A stretch of DNA of 8,074 nucleotides from an uncultured Campylobacter sp. (GCA_938046705.1 CALIWP010000180.1:1-8074), one strand, 5' to 3'. Shown: positions 1 through 6,216, counted from the stretch's first letter. The notes: a model not told the origin generated them from the letters alone. Made by a program: numbers and translations.

Positions 1-748
1 CGGTACAAAGGCCGAGGACGAGGGCGTTGCGCACGTCTTGAGACCCCTCGTAACCGCAACAATAAGCAATGAGTGAGCGTAAATCATCGTCGGTTTCGAC
101 ATACCCAAAGCCGTCACTCTCGGGCACGGCGTAAATTTTAGAGAAATCGACATCAGCTAAAGGATTTTTGTCGATTTTTTGGCGGTTTTTCGCATAGCTA
201 AAAACCATTTTCGCCTCGACAAGAAAGTCTTTCAAGGCGGCAAACTTCTCAGCGCGATAAAGCTCGTCTGCGATGGCGAATATTGAATCGGCTTTTATAC
301 GGCTTATGTCTTTGTCTTTTAGAGGGGCGAATTTTTTATATATTTTGAGTTTTTTGGCCATGGTTTGCGGCGCCCAGCGCTTAGAACCAAAACTAAGATA
401 TGAGTCAAAAACGGAGCCTAGGGTATTAAAGGCTTTTCCCTTTGGAGTAGCGCCTACGCTTAGCTCCTTAGCCATTTTCAACGCCGTTTTGTAGCTGATA
501 TCTTTCGCGGAGCCTAAAAACTTAATGAGCTTGCCCTGTTCGCCGTAGTAGTAGTCCTTCTTGAGCTTGACTTTTTTACTCTTGCGGGCAGTCGTTTTTA
601 GGATTTTCACCCAAAGCCCGCATTCGTCGAGCTTTTGACGGCTTTCTTTTTTGCCAATAGGGAGAGTATAAGACGAGATAGTTTCGTCAGGGTGAGCTTT
701 AAAGCCGACGAAGTCCGTAAGTTTATCAGGTTGAGAGGTAAATCTCAT
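1..748 (-). CDS. P4-type tyrosine recombinase (integrase), N-terminal part, runs off left edge
   Basis: The minus strand is open for 249 codons from the ATG at 748 to the window edge. The protein starts MRFTSQPDKL and has the layout of P4/DUF4102-type phage and island integrases. An arm-DNA-binding N-terminal domain (about residues 40-110) is rich in Lys. A SAM-like core-binding domain (about 115-210) contains the family pattern KRWAPQTMAKK, then AKMVFSYAKNRQKIDKNPLAD. The catalytic domain begins with VRNALVLGLCT, the stretch just before box I; the catalytic Arg and the later His/Arg/Tyr residues lie beyond the edge and cannot be checked. The start is supported by AAAAGGA at 760-754, five bases upstream. 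It reads away from the tRNA-Leu gene whose 3' end lies 195 bp upstream, the normal position for an integrase that uses a tRNA as attachment site. Recombinase identity is firm; the element type and whether it is intact are unknown. Confidence 0.88.
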   Translation of the reverse strand, partial: MRFTSQPDKLTDFVGFKAHPDETISSYTLPIGKKESRQKLDECGLWVKILKTTARKSKKVKLKKDYYYGEQGKLIKFLGSAKDISYKTALKMAKELSVGATPKGKAFNTLGSVFDSYLSFGSKRWAPQTMAKKLKIYKKFAPLKDKDISRIKADSIFAIADELYRAEKFAALKDFLVEAKMVFSYAKNRQKIDKNPLADVDFSKIYAVPESDGFGYVETDDDLRSLIAYCCGYEGSQDVRNALVLGLCT

Positions 749-767
749 GTGCGTCCTTTTTCTCTTA

Positions 768-773
768 ATTATA
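768..773 (-). promoter_or_regulatory. Candidate -10 box of the integrase promoter
   Basis: A perfect TATAAT reads on the minus strand about 20 bases upstream of the integrase ATG, with the Shine-Dalgarno AAAAGGA between them. No good -35 box is seen, which is normal for Campylobacter sigma-70 promoters. The predicted leader would be only about a dozen bases long. Confidence 0.5.
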
Positions 774-803
774 AGATTTTGGACGGGTAGTGCACGTTTT
801 CCT

Positions 804-832
804 AAAAAATACTTCCTAATCGAGCTAGGAAG
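804..832 (-). terminator. Candidate Rho-independent terminator between tRNA-Leu and integrase
   Basis: On the minus strand CTTCCTA (832... of the pair's left arm) and TAGGAAG form a perfect 7-bp stem (812-818 with 826-832) around a 7-base loop, followed by TA and six T. It would stop transcription from the atpE/tRNA side before the integrase promoter. It is the second such hairpin in this spacer. Its stem also carries the AGGAAG motif that recurs nearby, so it could instead be a protein-binding repeat. Confidence 0.5.
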
Positions 833-847
833 CGGTCGAGGAAGTTT

Positions 848-880
848 AAAAAAAGTAATACGATAAATTTCGGATTACTT
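848..880 (-). terminator. Candidate Rho-independent terminator downstream of tRNA-Leu
   Basis: On the minus strand AAGTAAT pairs perfectly with ATTACTT (874-880 with 853-859). One mismatch follows, then three more pairs (CGA/TCG) close an AATTTA loop. The 3' arm runs straight into a seven-T tract (854-848). It lies about 60 bases past the tRNA 3' end and is the best candidate for ending the tRNA-Leu transcript, although the stem is AT-rich. Confidence 0.55.
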
Positions 881-942
881 GACCTTGATACCTATGTTGC
901 AAAAGCCGGATATTGGGATATTTTTGGGAGAATTTGTCTAAA

Positions 943-1026
943 TGGTGCGACCTGCGAGATTTGAACTCGCACACCCTTCGGCACTACCACCTCAAAGTAG
1001 CGTGTCTACCGTTCCACCAAGGTCGC
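943..1026 (-). tRNA. tRNA-Leu (anticodon GAG)
   Basis: The minus strand folds into a class II tRNA of 84 bases with an encoded CCA. The acceptor stem is GCGACCT paired with AGGTCGC, followed by discriminator A and CCA (945-943). The anticodon stem is CTACT/GGTAG (last pair T-G) around the loop TTGAGGT, giving anticodon GAG (993-991), which reads CUC and CUU leucine codons. A long variable arm with a short CC/GG stem fits tRNA-Leu. The T arm is GCGAG-TTCAAAT-CTCGC. It lies 46 bases downstream of atpE on the same strand, with only a weak hairpin between, so it may be co-transcribed with atpE. The full 3' half is preserved next to the integrase, as expected if an element inserted at the tRNA 3' end and restored it. 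Confidence 0.96.
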
Positions 1027-1035
1027 ACGTAGATT

Positions 1036-1066
1036 AAAAAAGAAGCAAAGAGCGGGACGAACCCGC
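1036..1066 (-). terminator. Weak terminator-like hairpin after atpE
   Basis: GCGGG (1066-1062 on the minus strand) pairs with CCCGC (1056-1052) around a 5-base loop. A pyrimidine-rich tail follows, but its uninterrupted T run (1040-1036) begins about 11 bases past the stem. Termination may be partial, allowing read-through into tRNA-Leu. Confidence 0.5.
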
Positions 1067-1072
1067 CCGAGA

Positions 1073-1372
1073 TTATAACATTGGGTTTGCGTAAAGAACG
1101 ATTAGCGCGATAACTAGTGCGTAGATAACTTGCGCTTCGATCATCGCAAGAGCAACGAACATCGTCGTAGTTAGCTTGCTGCCTACGCCTGGATTTCTAG
1201 CTGTACCTGAGATTGTCGCAGATGCGGTATTTCCCATACCGATAGCGCCGCCAAGAGCCGCTAGGCCTAGACCGACTGCTGCTGCAAGAACAGAGTAAGA
1301 TTTTAGCATTTCGCCACCGTCCGCAAACGCGAAACTAGCAAAAGCCATCATTAAGAAAACAACTTTTTTCAT
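1073..1372 (-). CDS. atpE: F1Fo ATP synthase subunit c
   Basis: This 99-residue protein is the c-ring proteolipid of the membrane Fo sector, which carries protons during ATP synthesis. Two membrane helices are evident: the first at about 26-50 has the glycine-rich GLGLAALGGAIGMGN pattern and the second is at about 68-95. They are joined by the polar loop with R59-N60-P61, which contacts the central stalk. E79 in MIEAQV is the ion-carrying carboxylate. Next to it the Ser typical of sodium-binding c subunits (ES motif) is Ala80, which suggests proton coupling. The first 17 residues look like a signal peptide (MKK, hydrophobic core, AFA before DGG), a feature common in epsilonproteobacterial AtpE, so this is not a misplaced start. 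AAGGAG lies five bases before the ATG. It stands apart from other atp genes, is divergent from the NSS genes, and tRNA-Leu follows on the same strand. Confidence 0.97.
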   Translation of the reverse strand: MKKVVFLMMAFASFAFADGGEMLKSYSVLAAAVGLGLAALGGAIGMGNTASATISGTARNPGVGSKLTTTMFVALAMIEAQVIYALVIALIVLYANPML

Positions 1373-1437
1373 AAAGTCTCCTTGTAAATTTAAGCCATTT
1401 CGGATCAGACCCCTACTTTGAAGCTTTGAGAGCGCAT

Positions 1438-1443
1438 TTTATA
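1438..1443 (-). promoter_or_regulatory. Candidate -10 box of the atpE promoter
   Basis: TATAAA (within TATAAAAT) on the minus strand lies about 65 bases before the atpE ATG, preceded by T-rich DNA as in Campylobacter sigma-70 promoters. It is bracketed by two copies of the 9-mer AGCTTTGAG (plus-strand 1422-1430 and 1451-1459). The implied 5' leader is about 57 bases. Confidence 0.45.
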
Positions 1444-1502
1444 AAAATTTAGCTTTGAGTTACTTAAAACCGAGAAAATTTTCATAAATTTTCTATTCGT
1501 CA

Positions 1503-1531
1503 AAATTTGTCGCCGCTAGTGCTACAAATTT
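1503..1531. repeat. Perfect 8-bp inverted repeat in the atpE/NSS divergent spacer
   Basis: AAATTTGT (1503-1510) and ACAAATTT (1524-1531) are perfect inverted copies around 13 bases. The site lies between the two divergent promoters, so it could be a regulator-binding dyad. AAATTT is very common in this DNA, so chance is a real alternative. Confidence 0.35.
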
Positions 1532-1600
1532 ACAAAAAATTTCAGCGATGTTTCGTTTTTCCACGAATTTATTTAAAAATTAGAATTTTAAAAGCTTTTT

Positions 1601-1606
1601 TATGCT
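1601..1606 (+). promoter_or_regulatory. Candidate -10 box for the transporter operon
   Basis: TATGCT preceded by an AT-rich tract with a run of T is the best-placed -10-like element before the first transporter gene. Transcription would begin near 1613, about 30 bases before the preferred TTG start. It matches the consensus at only four of six positions. It also contains the upstream in-frame ATG, which argues against that ATG being the real start. Confidence 0.35.
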
Positions 1607-1643
1607 AGCCTCGCTTCTGAAATTTCAAATACTAAGGTTAAAT

Positions 1644-2981
1644 TTGGCGCAGGATAAATTTTCAAAAATCGGCTTTATCTTAGCCGTCGCGGGCTCTGCG
1701 GTGGGGCTTGGAAATGCGTGGAAATTCCCGTATCTAGTCGGTCAAAACGGCGGTTCGGCCTTCGTGCTTTTGTATCTTTTTATGACATTTTTTATCGGGC
1801 TTGCGATATTTTTCGGCGAGATAGCTATCGGTAAGCTTTCTGAATCAGACCCCGTAAATGCCTTTAAAAAACTTGCTCCAAAGCGTAAAGAAGCGTGGAA
1901 ATTTGCGGGTTTTACGATGATAGGCGCGATCATCATCGCCTCTTTTTACACGGTCATCATCGGATGGATACTAAAATACGCAGTTATGGTAATAACCGAG
2001 CTGCCAAAAGACGTGGAGGCTTCGGAGAAAATTTTCGGCAGTTTTTACGCTAACGACGCCGCGTCTCAAATTTTTTACTTCACGATCGTGTTTTTTCTCT
2101 GCATTTTTATCGTATCAAAGGGCATAAAAAGCGGCATAGAGCGCGTAAACGTCTGGATGATGCCTTCGCTTCTTATTTTACTTATCATCATGCTTAGTTA
2201 CTCATTTACGATGGATGGCTTCGTGCAGTCGGCTAAATTTTTGCTGGTTCCGGATTTTTCAAAACTAGGCGTGAGTAGCATTCTCACCGCTCTTGGACTT
2301 GCGTTTTTTACGCTGTCTTTGGGTGTCGGCGTTATTATCGTTTACTCTGCGTCGCTGCCTGATAATACGAATCTAGTTAGCTCCTCGATCATCATCGTCG
2401 TGATAAACGTCGTGATGGGCATTTTGATGGGACTTGTTATCTTTACCTTCGTGTTTGAGTTCGGCGCGACGCCTAGTCAGGGCGTGGGACTCGTGTTTAT
2501 TTCGCTGCCGACGCTATTTGCGAAGCTCGGCACGCTCGGGCACGTACTGGCGTTTGCGTTTTTTTCTGCTCTGCTTTTTGCGGGCATTACCTCGGCCATC
2601 TCGATGCTAGAGCCCTTCACGCACTATCTCATTCGCGAATTTGGCTTTTCTCGTAAAAAAGCCCTCGCGCTAATCGGCGCTTTTATCTACTGTATGGGCA
2701 TTTTGTGCATACTTTCAAGTATCGAAGGCGTTAAGGAAAATTTGACGTTTTTTGGCAAGAGCTTCTTTGACTGCCTTGATTTTCTCAGCTCAAACATCAT
2801 CATGCCAATAGGCGGCATCACGGTGTCGATTTTCGTCGGCTTTGTGATCAAAAAAGACGCGCTTTACATACTTTTTGGGCCGTATATGAGCAGGGCCGTT
2901 TTTGAAATTTGGTATTTTATGATTAGATTTGTCGCTCCCATCAGCATCGTCATCATCACGATAAATGCGCTAAGGGGCTAA
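1644..2981 (+). CDS. Sodium-dependent NSS-family transporter, first of a tandem pair (probable amino acid symporter)
   Basis: This inner-membrane neurotransmitter:sodium symporter (LeuT fold) should take up an amino acid-like solute with Na+. From the TTG at 1644 it is 445 residues, with AAGG six bases upstream, and its N-terminus then matches the next gene (DKFSKIGFIL in both). The in-frame ATG at 1602 would add 14 residues, lacks a Shine-Dalgarno and sits in a -10-like box. TM1 has G17, A19, G21 and N24, matching LeuT G20, A22, G24 and N27; Gly rather than Asp at the LeuT-24 position points to amino acids rather than amines. Y102 matches LeuT Y108, which holds the substrate carboxylate. TM6 has FFTLSLG (221-227) and TM8 has AGITS (313-317), both sodium-site motifs. 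The protein ends after TM11, giving 11 segments as in MhsT and Tyt1. The exact substrate cannot be read from the sequence. It is the first gene of a four-gene operon. Confidence 0.9.
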   Translation: MAQDKFSKIGFILAVAGSAVGLGNAWKFPYLVGQNGGSAFVLLYLFMTFFIGLAIFFGEIAIGKLSESDPVNAFKKLAPKRKEAWKFAGFTMIGAIIIASFYTVIIGWILKYAVMVITELPKDVEASEKIFGSFYANDAASQIFYFTIVFFLCIFIVSKGIKSGIERVNVWMMPSLLILLIIMLSYSFTMDGFVQSAKFLLVPDFSKLGVSSILTALGLAFFTLSLGVGVIIVYSASLPDNTNLVSSSIIIVVINVVMGILMGLVIFTFVFEFGATPSQGVGLVFISLPTLFAKLGTLGHVLAFAFFSALLFAGITSAISMLEPFTHYLIREFGFSRKKALALIGAFIYCMGILCILSSIEGVKENLTFFGKSFFDCLDFLSSNIIMPIGGITVSIFVGFVIKKDALYILFGPYMSRAVFEIWYFMIRFVAPISIVIITINALRG

Positions 2982-2983
2982 GC

Positions 2984-4324
2984 GTGTCAAACGATAAATT
3001 TTCTAAAATCGGATTTATATTATCCATCGTGGGTGCTGCTATCGGACTTGGCAATGCGTGGAAATTTCCATACATGGTCGGCGCAAACGGCGGTTCTGCG
3101 TTCGTGCTTTTGTATCTTGTTTTTGCCGTGGCGGTGGGGCTTAGTATATTTTTTGCCGAGATGGCGATGGGTAAAATTTCAAATGCCGATCCCGTTAACG
3201 CCTTTCGCTCGCTCGCTCCTAAAAACGGCAAATTTTGGGGGTATGCCGGCGTTATAATGATAACTGGCGTTTTAGTCGCGTCGTTTTATACGGTTATCAT
3301 CGGCTGGGTTATTAGGTATTCGGTCCTGTCGCTTGGCGAGCTTCCGCAAAGTATCGCGGTTTCCGGCGAAAATTTCGGCAAATTTATAAGCTCTGATATC
3401 TCGGGTCAAATTTTATACTTTAGCATCGCGTTTGCAGCCTATTTTTTCATCCTTTCAAAGGGCATAAAAGGAGGCATCGAACGCATAAATTTATGGCTTT
3501 TGCCGACGCTTTTCTTGCTACTTATTTTTATGCTGATTTACTCGATGCAGATGGGCGGATTTTCGCAGGCGGCGGAGTTTTTGCTAGTGCCTGATTTTTC
3601 TAAGATCACGAGCGAGGCGGTGTTTGTCGCTCTGGGGCTTGCGTTTTTTACGATGTGCGTCGGTATCGGAGCGATCGCGACGTATTCGGTAAGTCTAGAC
3701 GATAAGACCAATCTTTTCACCTCTTCGCTCTACGTCGTGGCGCTAAACATCATCGTTAGCGTCGTCATCGGACTTATTGTTTTTACCTTTGTTTTCGAGT
3801 ACGGCGAGCAGCCTAGCCAGGGCGTAGGGCTTGCGTTTATATCGCTACCGACGCTGTTTGCTAAGCTAGGAGCGATGGGAAACGTCTTAAGTTTTACATT
3901 TTTTACCGCGCTTATTTTTGCGGGGCTTACGTCGGCTATCTCGATGGTCGAGCCGCTCGTTTTTTATCTCATCAACGAGTTTAAGATCCCTCGCCTGGGC
4001 GCTATCGCGATCGTGGGCGTTTTCGTTTACTGCCTGGGCACGCTTTGCGCGCTTTCAAACATCGCCAAATTTAAAGACGCGCTCACCTTTTTCGGCAAGG
4101 AATTTTTCGACGTTTTAGACTATCTTAGCTCAAATATCATGCTGCCGCTGGGCGGTATCGTGATTGCGGTATTTGTCGGCTACGCGATGAAAAGAGGCAG
4201 CCTAGAGGAGCTATTTTTACCGTATATGGGTAGGGCGGTTTTTGAAATTTGGTATTTTTTACTGCGATTCGTCGCGCCGATTTGCATTTTGGCGATAATG
4301 ATTAGACAAATTTTGGGGAGTTAA
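2984..4324 (+). CDS. Sodium-dependent NSS-family transporter, second of a tandem pair (probable amino acid symporter)
   Basis: This 446-residue paralogue of the preceding gene is collinear with it and well over half identical by eye, so the pair arose by tandem duplication. It starts at GTG 2984, two bases after the upstream stop, with AAGGGG six bases ahead and inside the end of that gene, suggesting translational coupling. The sodium-site residues match the first copy: G17, A19, N24 in TM1, T223 in TM6, N255 in TM7, and A313, T316, S317 in TM8. The carboxylate-binding Tyr (Y102) is also kept. The substrate pocket differs: TM6 reads FFTMCVGIG, so the LeuT S256 and F259 positions are C225 and I228 (Ser and Val in copy one), and the LeuT E290 position is S259 (Gly in copy one). 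An 11-TM topology is expected. The two copies probably differ in substrate or ion preference; this is inference. Confidence 0.92.
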   Translation: MSNDKFSKIGFILSIVGAAIGLGNAWKFPYMVGANGGSAFVLLYLVFAVAVGLSIFFAEMAMGKISNADPVNAFRSLAPKNGKFWGYAGVIMITGVLVASFYTVIIGWVIRYSVLSLGELPQSIAVSGENFGKFISSDISGQILYFSIAFAAYFFILSKGIKGGIERINLWLLPTLFLLLIFMLIYSMQMGGFSQAAEFLLVPDFSKITSEAVFVALGLAFFTMCVGIGAIATYSVSLDDKTNLFTSSLYVVALNIIVSVVIGLIVFTFVFEYGEQPSQGVGLAFISLPTLFAKLGAMGNVLSFTFFTALIFAGLTSAISMVEPLVFYLINEFKIPRLGAIAIVGVFVYCLGTLCALSNIAKFKDALTFFGKEFFDVLDYLSSNIMLPLGGIVIAVFVGYAMKRGSLEELFLPYMGRAVFEIWYFLLRFVAPICILAIMIRQILGS

Positions 4325-4876
4325 ATGGAACGAAATTTAAAAAAAGTAGAGAGGTTTTTCGATAAAGTCGGCAACATCGTGGGCTACGTCTGTATCTTTG
4401 TGATGTTTTTGATGATCGCGGACGTTTTTTTTAACGTCACGGCGAGATATTTTTTCAAATACGGCAACGTCGGCCTCCAAGAGCTTGAGTGGCACTTTTT
4501 TAGCATCATTATCCTGCTTGGCATGAGCTACGCGCTAAAAGACGACGCACACGTGCGAGTGGATATATTTTACGAAAAGATGAGCGTAAAGAAAAGGGCG
4601 CTCATAAATATGGCTGGCGTTATCCTTTTCATCCTGCCGCTTGCGCTTTTGGTCGCGTGGCTGAGCTGGGACTACGTCGTAGAGGCGTATGAGAGCGGCG
4701 AGGGTAGCGCAGATCCTGGCGGTTTGCCGTACCGCTGGGTTATCAAGGCCTTTATCCCGTTTAGCTTCTGGCTACTTATATTTTTTAGCGTCGGCTACTT
4801 TATAAAGTGGCTAAACGTTTATCTGGATGCTCGTTCAAATTTAAGCAAAACCGCGCAACAAGGAGAGGGAAAATGA
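4325..4876 (+). CDS. dctQ: TRAP transporter small permease subunit, DctQ family
   Basis: This 183-residue protein is the four-helix membrane subunit of a tripartite ATP-independent periplasmic transporter. It works with the large subunit encoded next to import a solute delivered by a periplasmic binding protein, driven by a sodium gradient in studied members. Hydrophobic segments lie at about 17-38, 55-72, 92-117 and 138-162. Family hallmarks are RYFF (41-44), ELEW (53-56) in the second helix, and HVRVD (76-80) after it. The stretch ADPGGLPYRW (129-138) before the last helix resembles the FcbT2-like (mannitol/chloroaromatic annotated) branch; this is recognised by eye. The start directly abuts the stop of the second NSS gene, with GGGGAG four bases upstream inside that gene, so the two are surely co-transcribed. 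No DctP gene lies upstream where it is usually found. Confidence 0.9.
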   Translation: MERNLKKVERFFDKVGNIVGYVCIFVMFLMIADVFFNVTARYFFKYGNVGLQELEWHFFSIIILLGMSYALKDDAHVRVDIFYEKMSVKKRALINMAGVILFILPLALLVAWLSWDYVVEAYESGEGSADPGGLPYRWVIKAFIPFSFWLLIFFSVGYFIKWLNVYLDARSNLSKTAQQGEGK

Positions 4877-6198
4877 CCGGCATAGTAATGTTTTTAGCCG
4901 CGCTTTTTATGCTTGCTATCGGCTTTAGCGTCGCATTTACCTTTGGCGCGATAGCCGTTATTTTCGGACTCATCGGCGGTATGGTCGAGAGCTTTGGCGA
5001 CGGCAACGGCTTTATCGGCGGGCTTGAGATATTTAAAGAGACCTTTAACTTCATGCCTTACCGCATTTACTCGATAATGGAAAATAAAATCCTCATCGCC
5101 GTGCCGCTTTTCGTTTTTATGGGCATTATTTTACAAAAGACCAAGCTAGCCGAGAGATTGCTTGAGAGTATGGCGTTTTTATTCGGCGAAATTCGCGGCG
5201 GCGTGGCGATTAGCACAGTTTTGGTGGGCGCGCTACTGGCCGCATCTACGGGCGTTGTGGGCGCTAGCGTCGTAGCTATGGGCGTCATGAGCCTGCCCGT
5301 TATGCTAAAGTACAACTACAACAAGGCTTTAGGCTGCGGCACCATCTGTGCTTCGGGTACGCTTGGACAGATTATCCCGCCTTCGATCGTACTTATAATT
5401 CTCGGCGACGTCTTTACGGTACCGGTCGGCGATCTTTTCCGCGAGGCGATATATCCCGGTCTTGCGCTCGTTGGCGCATATATAGCCTATATCCTCATCG
5501 TCTCTTACGTCAAAAAAGACTACGCGCCGCCCGTCGTAGTAGAGAGCGATATGCCTAAATCAAAGCAAATTTTAAACGCTATCCTTGCGATTTTGCCGCC
5601 TTTGGTGCTCGTCGTACTGGTGCTCGGTTCGATATTTGAAGGCATCGCTACGCCGACGGAGAGCTCGGCGTTTGGTTGCGTGGGTGCGATCTTGCTTTCG
5701 GTTTTTTATAAAACTTTTTCGTTTAAGATGCTAAAAGAAGCGCTTGAAGAGAGCGTAAAAACCACGGCCGTCGTCTTTACTATCCTTATCGGCGCGACGG
5801 CGTTTTCGATGGTGTTTAGCTACACCGGCGGCGACGAGATCGTTGAGGAAGTGATGTCTAGTTTGCCGGGCGAAAAATGGGGCTTTATCGTCTTATCTAT
5901 GATTACGATTTTTGCGCTGGGATTTTTTATAGACTTTGTTGAGATCTCGTATATCGTGCTGCCGATTTTAGCGCCGATTGCAGTAAATTTAGGCATAAAT
6001 CCGCTATATTTCGCTATTGTTATCGCGATGAACTTACAGACTTCGTTCCTCACGCCGCCGTTTGGCTTTAGCCTCTTTTATCTAAAAGGCGTGGCGCCGG
6101 CAGAGGTCAAGACCTCCGACATCTACCGCGGCGTGGTGCCCTTTATCGCGATACAAATTTTAGTTTTGATTATTTTCACGATTATCTTGCTAGGCTAA
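4873..6198 (+). CDS. dctM: TRAP transporter large permease subunit, DctM family
   Basis: This 441-residue polytopic membrane protein is the transport-catalysing subunit of the TRAP system. The ATG at 4873 overlaps the dctQ stop (ATGA) and has a strong AGGAGAGGG just upstream; longer in-frame extensions would run deep into dctQ and are not credible. Family signatures in order are VPLFVFMG (77-84), AASTGVVGAS with VMSLPVML (123-145), ASGTLGQIIPPS (160-171), PTESSAFG (261-268) and LQTSFLTPPFGF (388-399). These glycine/proline-rich hairpins build the two inverted halves of the elevator-type transporter. Hydrophobic segments cover nearly the whole chain, and length is normal for the family. Together with dctQ it forms the full membrane portion, but its binding protein must come from elsewhere. 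The substrate is unknown: FcbT-like TRAP annotations name mannitol and chloroaromatics, but those names are weak predictors. Confidence 0.93.
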   Translation: MTGIVMFLAALFMLAIGFSVAFTFGAIAVIFGLIGGMVESFGDGNGFIGGLEIFKETFNFMPYRIYSIMENKILIAVPLFVFMGIILQKTKLAERLLESMAFLFGEIRGGVAISTVLVGALLAASTGVVGASVVAMGVMSLPVMLKYNYNKALGCGTICASGTLGQIIPPSIVLIILGDVFTVPVGDLFREAIYPGLALVGAYIAYILIVSYVKKDYAPPVVVESDMPKSKQILNAILAILPPLVLVVLVLGSIFEGIATPTESSAFGCVGAILLSVFYKTFSFKMLKEALEESVKTTAVVFTILIGATAFSMVFSYTGGDEIVEEVMSSLPGEKWGFIVLSMITIFALGFFIDFVEISYIVLPILAPIAVNLGINPLYFAIVIAMNLQTSFLTPPFGFSLFYLKGVAPAEVKTSDIYRGVVPFIAIQILVLIIFTIILLG

Positions 6199-6216
6199 AA
6201 TTTATCTTTGTAAGGC

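Noticed and set aside
273..494. Plus-strand ORF of 73 codons inside the integrase region
   Set aside because: It is antisense to the integrase frame, which matches P4-type integrases over its whole length; no ribosome site and no recognisable product.
1474..1483. GAAAATTTTC palindrome as an operator
   Set aside because: A 10-base AT-rich palindrome is expected by chance in this AAATTT-rich spacer; no second supporting feature.
1602..1643. ATG at 1602 as start of the first NSS gene
   Set aside because: No Shine-Dalgarno, overlaps a -10-like element, and adds residues absent from the paralogue; TTG 1644 fits better.
4807..4872. GTG at 4807 as start of the large TRAP subunit
   Set aside because: It would overlap dctQ by about 70 bases, whereas ATG 4873 has a strong ribosome site and the typical ATGA overlap with dctQ.
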